Origin: Algoriphagus yeomjeoni
GTDB lineage: Bacteria > Bacteroidota > Bacteroidia > Cytophagales > Cyclobacteriaceae
Reading direction: 5' to 3'
Length of the DNA stretch: 64,000 nt
Assembly (NCBI RefSeq): GCF_003259505.1
Contig: NZ_QLLK01000006.1
Coordinates: 124,001 to 188,000 of the forward strand
The notes below the pieces were generated by a model, which worked only from the letters and a program-made list of their open reading frames with translations, made no database searches and was not told the origin of the DNA. Numbering within the stretch: the first letter of the stretch is position 1; every line of letters starts with the position of its first letter. Shown piece by piece: positions 19,903-26,491 of this stretch. Position numbers and translations under genes: made by a program.

Positions 19903-20412
19903 ATGGAAAAGCGGGTATTGGTATTGAATTTAGATCATTCTCCCGTTGCGGTAGTATCTCCGCAAAAAGCCATCGTCCTATTACTCTTGGAAAAGGCAAA
20001 CTGCTTATCGGTTTATGATTTGCTTCAAATCAGGACAGTCAGCCGCAGTTTTGCATACCCTGCAGTGATCTGTCTCAATCACTATAAAAATATCCCATAT
20101 CGTGGCGTACTCCTGAATCGCGTCAATCTGTTTAGAAGAGACCGTGGAGCGTGTCAATATTGTGGAAGTAAAAGGCAGCTGACTATAGATCATGTGGTTC
20201 CTCGTTCCAAAGGAGGAAAATCTAACTGGACCAATTTGACCACAGCTTGCCACCGATGCAATGTGCTCAAAGGTGATAAAAGTCCCGAGCAGGTTGGGCT
20301 CACAATAATTAAAAAGCCATTTAAACCTTCTTTAGCTTATTTTTTATCAGAATATGCCGAACGCCAAGCAGAGGAGTGGTTGCCTTTTTTGAATGGCAAC
20401 TTAGTACAGTAA
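19903..20412 (+). CDS. HNH endonuclease-fold protein
   Basis: A 169-residue protein with a treble-clef HNH domain at about 80-130: CQYCG, the catalytic IDHVVPRSKGG, the structural Asn in NLTTACHRCN, and the second CxxC. The N-terminal 75 residues are a conserved extension (VLNLDHSPVAVVSPQKAIVL) seen in many bacterial stand-alone HNH proteins of the 5-methylcytosine-nuclease-like or housekeeping type. It starts 3 bases after the preceding stop, in the tsaD-smpB run. No toxin, phage or restriction partner is present, so a role in genome maintenance is more likely than defence. The target is unknown. Confidence 0.88.
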   Translation: MEKRVLVLNLDHSPVAVVSPQKAIVLLLLEKANCLSVYDLLQIRTVSRSFAYPAVICLNHYKNIPYRGVLLNRVNLFRRDRGACQYCGSKRQLTIDHVVPRSKGGKSNWTNLTTACHRCNVLKGDKSPEQVGLTIIKKPFKPSLAYFLSEYAERQAEEWLPFLNGNLVQ

Positions 20413-20488
20413 GCTTCGATTTCTGGCTAGAAAGGTATAATTAGGAAGTTTGCCCTTTTTCTGGCAAAATAATTGCCGTGTTCATACC

Positions 20489-20923
20489 ATGCATCTTTCC
20501 ATCATCCCTACGCTACTACTCGCATTTGTATTACAAACCAGCCAAGTCAAATTTGAACAGCTGATTGGTACTTGGCAATTGGTGCATTTCGATGCTATGG
20601 ATCAAATGAGAAACTCGCAGGAGTATCAGAATGCAACGCCAGCTATGAGAGCTGGGATGGAATACAAAATCAATAATAGGCTTGAAAATACTATCTATGA
20701 ATTTGTACCTGGAGACAGTTTAAAATACACGGACTATGTCCGCCAAGAAATCGTTCAAAAACAGGCAAAAGTTGAAATCAGTAGCGAGGATGTGCTGACT
20801 ATTCAAACTGGAAAAGAAATCAGAAAAGCCAAAATTGTAGAATTTAGTGGCGAAAGAATGGTGCTAGAGCCAATAAGCACTAATCCCGGTTCTGGGAAGT
20901 TGGTTTTTGAAAAAATAAATTAG
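20489..20923 (+). CDS. Small secreted lipocalin-like protein, function unknown
   Basis: A 144-residue protein from the ATG at 20489, which gives a signal-like hydrophobic start (MHLSIIPTLLLAFVLQT); the upstream in-frame Met at 20450 would put a Cys/His-rich leader before it. The remainder is beta-rich, with LIGTWQLVHFDAMD near residue 25, the typical entry strand of lipocalin-like (DUF4488/DUF5004-like) Bacteroidota proteins. No catalytic residues are recognisable. It lies 76 bases after the HNH gene and is followed by a strong terminator, so it may close the tsaD transcript or have its own promoter. Confidence 0.6.
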   Translation: MHLSIIPTLLLAFVLQTSQVKFEQLIGTWQLVHFDAMDQMRNSQEYQNATPAMRAGMEYKINNRLENTIYEFVPGDSLKYTDYVRQEIVQKQAKVEISSEDVLTIQTGKEIRKAKIVEFSGERMVLEPISTNPGSGKLVFEKIN

Positions 20924-20950
20924 AAAAAGTAGTTACCAATCACCACCATT

Positions 20951-20985
20951 AAAAAAGCTGTTAGAAAATCTAACAGCTTTTTTTT
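20951..20985 (+). terminator. Strong hairpin terminator
   Basis: Perfect arms GCTGTTAGA (20957-20965) and TCTAACAGC (20969-20977) have a three-base loop, an A-run before and T8 after. The stem can extend into A-T pairs and may work in both directions. Downstream, 20986-21221 holds no gene. Confidence 0.88.
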
Positions 20986-21221
20986 GTCCTAGATGTTCTA
21001 GTGTAACAAATATTTTCCCATAAGGTCAATGGGAATTGAAAAAAGTAGCTGCTGTTCTTGAAGTGCTTTTTTGATGGTAAGTTGCTGGTTTTGGGGTTAT
21101 TATTCCCCGTAAGGATTATTGGAGACTACATGAATTCGCTCTAAAACACCTTTAATAGTCAGTTTGGCTGCTTGGTACGATTTTGAATTAATTTTCAACG
21201 AACCATAAACCACTAAAAACT

Positions 21222-21386
21222 ATGTTACGCTGGATATTAATTTTCTTAGTAATCGCTTTGATTGCTGCTGTTTTAGGATTTGGAGGAATAGCGGCTGGTG
21301 CAGCTTCTATCGCTCAAATCATCTTTTACATTTTCCTGGTCTTGCTAGTCATCTCCTTGATTATGCATCTAGTGAAAAAACCTTAA
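21222..21386 (+). CDS. UPF0391/DUF1328 small membrane protein (YtjA-like)
   Basis: A 54-residue protein beginning [19 protein letters not shown]. Two hydrophobic helices are separated by a glycine/alanine turn ([12 protein letters not shown]) and end in a short basic tail (HLVKKP). This exactly matches the layout of the DUF1328 family, often about 54 residues and frequently stress-induced. Its physiological role is unknown. It lies 92 bases upstream of the DUF502 gene, with a hairpin between them. Confidence 0.85.
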   Translation: MLRWILIFLVIALIAAVLGFGGIAAGAASIAQIIFYIFLVLLVISLIMHLVKKP

Positions 21387-21420
21387 GCTCTCTCAAAAGA
21401 GACAATTTCAAACAATTAAC

Positions 21421-21459
21421 CAATGGTTTTGCGATTCGTGAAGAGTCGTGAAGCCATTG
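21421..21459 (+). other. Two-tier hairpin between DUF1328 and DUF502
   Basis: The outer arms CAATGGTTT and AAGCCATTG pair with one G-T. The inner arms CGATTC and GAGTCG pair around GTGAA, again with one wobble. A T-rich run (aaatttttctttag) follows and the next ATG is 20 bases away. It could be a terminator of the DUF1328 transcript or an attenuator in the leader of the DUF502 gene. Confidence 0.5.
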
Positions 21460-21478
21460 AAATTTTTCTTTAGAACCT

Positions 21479-22195
21479 ATGAAATCAGATCCACATACTC
21501 CATTAATAGCAGAAGAAAAAACTGGAAGAGGAGTGATCCTTGATAGTTTGATTCAAGGTTTTTTAATCCTACTTCCGCTTACTATTATTCTTATTCTGCT
21601 ATCGATTGTATTCAATTTTATTTTTGGAGTAGTTGCACCGCTCAGCGCGGCCCTAGATCCTGGAGCAGCTGAACCACATTGGATAATCAATGTGCTTTCG
21701 CTGGTGATTCTTAGCGCTTTCGTGTTTTTTATAGGTCTTCTTGTTAGAAATAAGGTTGGCAAGGTTTACTTCAAAAGCTTTGAGAGAAAATACCTCACTA
21801 AACTCCCGCTTTATAATTTAATTCATCAAACAGTTTATCAATTTGTAGGCTTGAAAAAGCTTCCTTTTTCAGAGGTGGTACTCTTGGATCCTTTTCGATC
21901 AGGTACTATGATGACTGGCTTTATAACTGATCAGATTGATGAAAAACTTTATACAGTATTTGTTCCTACTGCTCCAAATCCAACGAATGGCAACATTTAC
22001 CATGTACCGAGAGAACTCATTACTTTTTTGAGTGTGACTACCCAAGATGCTATGCGTACTGTGATGGGTATGGGAACAGGCACTTCAAAGATGTTGGCTG
22101 GAATGGAGTTGTCAGAAATACTTACGGATGGAAGCGAAAAAGAAATAATAAAGTCTGAAATAGAAGAAGATAAGTTGGATAATATCCCTTCTTAA
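21479..22195 (+). CDS. DUF502 family membrane protein
   Basis: A 238-residue protein. Two membrane segments (about 22-52 and 70-92) are followed by a soluble domain. The conserved DUF502 core runs from LPLYNLIHQTVYQF through PFRSGTMMTGFIT to FVPTAPNPTNGNIYHVP. The C-terminal 30 residues are acidic. DUF502 proteins are widespread and uncharacterised in bacteria. It converges with the SMR transporter gene, only 5 bases separating the two stops, and no terminator fits between them. Confidence 0.85.
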   Translation: MKSDPHTPLIAEEKTGRGVILDSLIQGFLILLPLTIILILLSIVFNFIFGVVAPLSAALDPGAAEPHWIINVLSLVILSAFVFFIGLLVRNKVGKVYFKSFERKYLTKLPLYNLIHQTVYQFVGLKKLPFSEVVLLDPFRSGTMMTGFITDQIDEKLYTVFVPTAPNPTNGNIYHVPRELITFLSVTTQDAMRTVMGMGTGTSKMLAGMELSEILTDGSEKEIIKSEIEEDKLDNIPS

Positions 22196-22200
22196 AACAG

Positions 22201-22527
22201 CTAAGCGGACACGAATTTCAAGCCTATAATGGATCCAATTAGCGTTGCGAGAAAAAACACACGCCAGAATTCTGCTGATTCTTTGAAGATAAAAATTCCA
22301 ACCAATACCGTTCCTACTGCGCCGATTCCAGTCCAAACTGCATAAGCAGTTCCGATTGGCAGTGTCTGAGTTGCTTTGATCAAAAGAAGCATACTGATTG
22401 TGAGACAGACCAAAAAACCGCCATACCAGCCGTAAACCGCCAATCCAGTTGCATTTTTGGCCTTCCCAAGACAAGAAGCAAAACCAACTTCAAATAAGCC
22501 TCCGATGATTAATAGTATCCAGTTCAT
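22201..22527 (-). CDS. SMR-family exporter, SugE/Gdx-like
   Basis: Four-helix small multidrug-resistance protein of 108 residues that works as a dual-topology dimer, exchanging cation for protons at Glu13 (GGLFEV). The segment ATQTLPIGTAYAVWTGIGA matches the guanidinium-exporter (Gdx) subgroup better than EmrE (which has WSGVG), and the Ser of helix 2 (LTISMLLL) is kept. Position 16, usually Trp in Gdx proteins, is Phe here, so substrate range is uncertain. No guanidine riboswitch is visible in the 36 bases before the start. It follows rnhB on the same strand. Confidence 0.85.
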   Translation of the reverse strand: MNWILLIIGGLFEVGFASCLGKAKNATGLAVYGWYGGFLVCLTISMLLLIKATQTLPIGTAYAVWTGIGAVGTVLVGIFIFKESAEFWRVFFLATLIGSIIGLKFVSA

Positions 22528-22563
22528 TTAAGGTTTCTTTTAAGATAACACAAGGACGCAAGG

Positions 22564-23166
22564 TTAAAATCTTAAGACTGTCTGCTCTTTCAACAACCTA
22601 AAACTCCTTCGATGCCAGATGCAATCCCCGAATTCTTCTATTCCTGTTCGATGATCTTTGGTAGGATAGCCGGCATTTCGCTCCCAAGCATAATGAGGAA
22701 ACTCTTCTGCCAAATTCTCCATGAATTTATCTCGATATACCTTAGCAAGAATAGAAGCTGCCGCAATGCTAACAAATTTTCCATCCCCTTTGATCACGCA
22801 TGTGTGAGGGATAGTCAATTTAGATTTCCAGCGATTTCCATCGATTAGCAAATGATCCGGTTGCACTTTTAAACCCTGAACAGCTCGAGTCATCGCCAGA
22901 AAAGAAGCGTTTAGAATATTGATCTTGTCGATTTCAGCTACGCTGGCTTCTGCGATTTGCCAGGCTAATGCTTTGTCCTTGATTTCCTCGATCAGATCTT
23001 CACGCTGCCTTTTACCCAGTTTTTTGGAATCATTGATCCATTGATTAGAATAATCCTCTGGCAAAATCACTGCTGCAGCCACCACGGGTCCTGCGAGGCA
23101 ACCCCGCCCGACCTCATCACATCCCGCTTCTAACCGATTAGCTTCTAAAAAGGGTTTTAGAATCAT
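22564..23166 (-). CDS. rnhB: Ribonuclease HII
   Basis: Removes ribonucleotides from DNA and cleaves RNA of RNA-DNA hybrids. The protein has 200 residues, normal for RnhB. Metal carboxylates are Asp17 and Glu18 in GCDEVGRGCLAGP and Asp in HLLIDGNRW. The GKFVSIAAASILAKVYRD motif with the fourth acidic position and DCIWHRRSF near the C-terminus complete the family pattern. The start overlaps the end of the glucosidase gene by 29 bases, so the two genes share a transcript. Confidence 0.96.
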   Translation of the reverse strand: MILKPFLEANRLEAGCDEVGRGCLAGPVVAAAVILPEDYSNQWINDSKKLGKRQREDLIEEIKDKALAWQIAEASVAEIDKINILNASFLAMTRAVQGLKVQPDHLLIDGNRWKSKLTIPHTCVIKGDGKFVSIAAASILAKVYRDKFMENLAEEFPHYAWERNAGYPTKDHRTGIEEFGDCIWHRRSFRLLKEQTVLRF

Positions 23167-25813
23167 GGTGCTGATCTTCTCTGATTTTATAAAACTTGTG
23201 AATCATCTCGGCGACCAAGCCAGTCCAGCCGGTCTGGTGGGAAGCTCCCAATCCTGCTCCACTATCTCCGTGGAAATACTCATAGAAAAGTATGTAATCT
23301 TTGAAGTGTGGATCCTCTTGGTATTTTTTATTACTCGCCCCAAATACTGGCCGAATACCATTTTCATCCTTCATGAAGATTTTCATGCAGCGAAGAGAAA
23401 GCTCCTTTGCGATAATATCCATCGTCATGTACTTACCTGATCCGGTCGGATATTCTATAGAGAAATCCCCTCCATAGTAGAAGTCAAATTTCTTTAGCGA
23501 TTCTATAAGGAGGAAGTTGATCGGAAACCAGATCGGTCCTCGCCAGTTGGAATTTCCGCCGAACATAACTGTGTCGGATTCTCCAGGAGTATATTTTACA
23601 GACAGCGTTTCTCCTCCTATTTTCATTGAGTATGGATTTTTCTCATGGTATTTGGAGAGCGATCTTATGCCATATTCACTTAAGAATTCATTAGAGTCCA
23701 ACATTTTATGAAGTACGCTTTTCATTCGGTGTCCTCTCAAAAGCGAAAATAACCTGCGTTTGTCATAGCCAGGTTGAATCCAGCTCGATACTAAGGCCGC
23801 TAATTTTGGTTTTTCCCGGAGGAAAAAATCCAGCCTCTTCTTGAATTCAGGAAGTTTCGCGAAGAGATCTTCCCGAATAGGTTCCACTGCGAAAAGGGGA
23901 ATTAAACCTACAATGGAGCGGACTTTCATTTTACGAGGTTCTTTTCCAGGAATATGGAATACATCGTAAAAAAAGTTATCCTCATCATCCCAAAGTGAAA
24001 TATGCTCATCGGAAATATCACTCATTGCTCCCGCGATATAAAGAAAGTGCTCCAGGAATTTAGTAGCTGTGAATTGATACACTGTATTGAATTCGCAGAG
24101 ATCGAGAGATATGCGAAGCAAGTTCAGCGAGAACATCGCCATCCAAGAGGTGGCATCAGCCTGTTCTAGCTTGCCATGATACTTCTGAGCGTGACTTCTA
24201 TCGAATACCGAAATGTTATCCAAACCTAGGAATCCACCTTCAAAGATGTTTTTGCCATCACTATCTTTTTGATTGACCCACCAGGTGAAATTGAGCATTA
24301 ACTTATGCAGTGCTCTTTCAAGGAATTCCTGATCGCCTACGCCATTATTAGCTTTTTTGTCAATCTGATAAACCCGTTGTACCGCATAAGCATGCACGGG
24401 TGGGTTCACATCAGAGAAGTTCCATTCATAAGCTGGAATTTGCCCATTTGGATGCATGTACCATTCATTGAGCAAAAGGAGAAGCTGGTCTTTTGCAAAC
24501 TCAGGATCTATCCTTGCAATCGGAATGCAGTGAAATGCTAGGTCCCATGCAGCATACCAAGGATATTCCCATTTATCAGGCATGGAAATGATGTCGTAAT
24601 TCTGCAAGTGTCGCCAGTTACTATTTCTTCCTTCTTTTCTAATTATTGGAGGAACATATCTGCCTGGATCTCCTTCCAGCCATCGCTCCACATCATAGTA
24701 ATAAAATTGCTTGGACCACATCATGCCTGCATAAGCCTGGCGTTGGATATTTACTAAATCCTCGTCGGTAACTCGCTCCTGAAGTGCTTCATAGAATTCA
24801 TCCGCTTCTTTTTTACGTTGGTCTAGGCAAGTATCACAGATTTCTAGTGGATTTTCTTCTACCTGATGCTGAAGCCTGAGTTTTACTTGTCTACTTTCTC
24901 CAGCAGGGATAGTAATATCATAGATTGCCGCAGCTTTTGTGCCCTGATTAGCAGGGTTGATGTGGCTGGAATCACCCTGAACTACGAAATCGTTTATTGC
25001 GTCTTTTAGAAATTTCTTTTCATTCCCAATGTGGTAGATTCTCTCCCGATTGGTCTCGTTATCACAGAATTTTAGATCAGGATTCCCATCAAATGTGATG
25101 GAGTAATTACCTGACTTTGGGTTAAAGGCTTTAATGGTATTTTCACCAGTTTTGGTGAGCTTGGGCATAAATGGTTCATGCCCCGTAAACCAAGTCTTTC
25201 GAAACCAGAGTGTAGGCATTACCCAGATTGTAGCCTCTTTGGGCCCTCGATTATGGATAGTCGCTACTGCAATGATATCTTCTATGTCCTGCTTTGCATA
25301 CTCTATGAAAATGTCGAAGTATTTATCCTCATCAAATATCCCGGTATCTATCAACTCGTATTCGGGATCTAGTTTGCTTCGCTTACTATTTTCTTCCAAT
25401 AGGTCCCGGTAAGGAAACTCTGCTTGAGGATACTTATAAAGCATCTTCATGTAGCTATGCGTAGGGGTAGAGTCTAAGTAGTAATAGATCTCTTTTACAT
25501 CCTCACCATGATTGCCTTGATTTCCTGTTAATCCAAATAGGCGTTCTTTTAGGAAAGGGTCTTTGCCGTTCCAAAAAGCCCAAGCCAAACAGAATTTCTG
25601 CTTGTTATCAGAGATACCTCCAATCCCTTCTTCTCCCCAGCGATATGCCTTACTTCTGGCATCATCGTGGGTTACGTTTTCCCAAGCAGAACCATCTGGG
25701 CTATAATCTTCCCTGACAGTTCCCCATTGTCTTTCGGTGAGGTATGGTCCCCATTTTTTCCAATGTTTGGTAAAGTCTCTATCTTCCTGTAATCGTATAT
25801 TTTCAGCTGACAT
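23138..25813 (-). CDS. GH63-type glucosidase (MGH1-like), cytoplasmic
   Basis: An 891-residue glycoside hydrolase with an (alpha/alpha)6 toroid. Landmarks are an N-terminal beta region (KAYRWGEEGIGGISD), the barrel with WEYPWYAAWDLAFHCIP carrying the probable general acid Asp, NFSDVNPPVHAYAV, FEGGFLGLDNISVFDRS, and GGNSNWRGPIWFPINFLLIESL near the C-terminus with a catalytic Trp-rich motif. No signal peptide is present. I place the start at 25813 (MSAENIRL), because a promoter-like pair at 25848-25879 would put the RNA start only about 7 bases before the longer ATG at 25834. Likely substrates are glucosylglycerate- or mannosylglycerate-type compounds or oligosaccharides; none is proven. It overlaps rnhB by 29 bases. 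Confidence 0.85.
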   Translation of the reverse strand: MSAENIRLQEDRDFTKHWKKWGPYLTERQWGTVREDYSPDGSAWENVTHDDARSKAYRWGEEGIGGISDNKQKFCLAWAFWNGKDPFLKERLFGLTGNQGNHGEDVKEIYYYLDSTPTHSYMKMLYKYPQAEFPYRDLLEENSKRSKLDPEYELIDTGIFDEDKYFDIFIEYAKQDIEDIIAVATIHNRGPKEATIWVMPTLWFRKTWFTGHEPFMPKLTKTGENTIKAFNPKSGNYSITFDGNPDLKFCDNETNRERIYHIGNEKKFLKDAINDFVVQGDSSHINPANQGTKAAAIYDITIPAGESRQVKLRLQHQVEENPLEICDTCLDQRKKEADEFYEALQERVTDEDLVNIQRQAYAGMMWSKQFYYYDVERWLEGDPGRYVPPIIRKEGRNSNWRHLQNYDIISMPDKWEYPWYAAWDLAFHCIPIARIDPEFAKDQLLLLLNEWYMHPNGQIPAYEWNFSDVNPPVHAYAVQRVYQIDKKANNGVGDQEFLERALHKLMLNFTWWVNQKDSDGKNIFEGGFLGLDNISVFDRSHAQKYHGKLEQADATSWMAMFSLNLLRISLDLCEFNTVYQFTATKFLEHFLYIAGAMSDISDEHISLWDDEDNFFYDVFHIPGKEPRKMKVRSIVGLIPLFAVEPIREDLFAKLPEFKKRLDFFLREKPKLAALVSSWIQPGYDKRRLFSLLRGHRMKSVLHKMLDSNEFLSEYGIRSLSKYHEKNPYSMKIGGETLSVKYTPGESDTVMFGGNSNWRGPIWFPINFLLIESLKKFDFYYGGDFSIEYPTGSGKYMTMDIIAKELSLRCMKIFMKDENGIRPVFGASNKKYQEDPHFKDYILFYEYFHGDSGAGLGASHQTGWTGLVAEMIHKFYKIREDQHHDSKTLFRS

Positions 25814-25847
25814 GTAATTCTCTCTAAAGGGCAATCTTCGAAATTAT

Positions 25848-25879
25848 CAAATTCTATTAATTATAGCTTGATAAACAAA
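25848..25879 (-). promoter_or_regulatory. Candidate Bacteroidota promoter of the GH63-rnhB unit
   Basis: On the minus strand TTTG (25879-25876) is followed after exactly 19 bases by TAGAATTTG (25856-25848). This fits TTTG-N19-TAnnTTTG with one extra base in the second box. The 5' leader would be about 28 bases to the ATG at 25813. Confidence 0.5.
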
Positions 25880-26062
25880 GATCCGTTAATGAATAGCCCT
25901 GCTATTTTTTTGAATTTTTAATTAAACCCCTTTTTCATTCAAATGTTGAATATTCTTTAAATAAGAAATTTCGACTCTGAGAAATGATTTTTTAGGGTAT
26001 TCTACTGTGAGATTATTTTGGCAAAGCGGCTTTTCACAGAAATTAACTTTTAAAATTTTACT

Positions 26063-26101
26063 CTACACTTGTAGATGAAAATTATTGTTCTACATTTGTA
26101 G
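26063..26101 (+). promoter_or_regulatory. Twin BlaI-type operators overlapping the blaI promoter
   Basis: Two near-identical dyads, CTACACTTGTAG (26063-26074) and CTACATTTGTAG (26090-26101), have centres 27 bases apart, each of the TACA...TGTA type bound by BlaI/MecI repressors. The second contains TACATTTG, a perfect TAnnTTTG box. The first contains CTTG, a TTTG-like box, exactly 19 bases upstream. Operator and promoter elements therefore coincide. The start codon is 21 bases downstream. Confidence 0.78.
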
Positions 26102-26122
26102 AGTAAATTTAATATAAAGGTA

Positions 26123-26491
26123 ATGAAACTATCCCGAGCTGAAGAAGAACTGATGAATCATTTGTGGAGGCTACAACGAGCTTTTATGAAAGACCTGATG
26201 GATTCCTATCCTGAACCTAAGCCTGCTTCTACGACTATCTCTACATTACTTAAGCGTATGCAAGACAAGGAATTTGTAGGCTATGAGGCAAATGGAAAGC
26301 TGCGGGAATATTATCCTTTGGTTACAAAAGAAAGTTATTTCTCCAAGCACCTGAAAGGCCTGATTAAAAACTTCTTTAACGATTCACCAGCTCAGTTTGC
26401 GTCTTTTTTTACTAAAAAGGCGGAGCTCTCCGAAGAGGAGTTAATAGCACTTAAAAGTATAATCGAAGACCAGCTAAATCAGAAGAAATGA
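26123..26491 (+). CDS. BlaI/MecI/CopY-family transcriptional repressor
   Basis: A 122-residue winged-helix repressor. The N-terminal domain (1-75) opens with LSRAEEELMNHLWRL and contains the recognition segment ASTTISTLLKRMQDKEFVGYE. The C-terminal helices (80-120) form the dimer arm, ending LKSIIEDQLNQKK. Family members are released from their TACA-N-TGTA operators when a partner M56 protease is triggered. Two such operators overlap the promoter just upstream, so autoregulation is expected. The stop overlaps the M56 start by 4 bases (ATGA), the classic coupled pair. No beta-lactamase is nearby, so cell-envelope stress or another signal is likely. Confidence 0.93.
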   Translation: MKLSRAEEELMNHLWRLQRAFMKDLMDSYPEPKPASTTISTLLKRMQDKEFVGYEANGKLREYYPLVTKESYFSKHLKGLIKNFFNDSPAQFASFFTKKAELSEEELIALKSIIEDQLNQKK

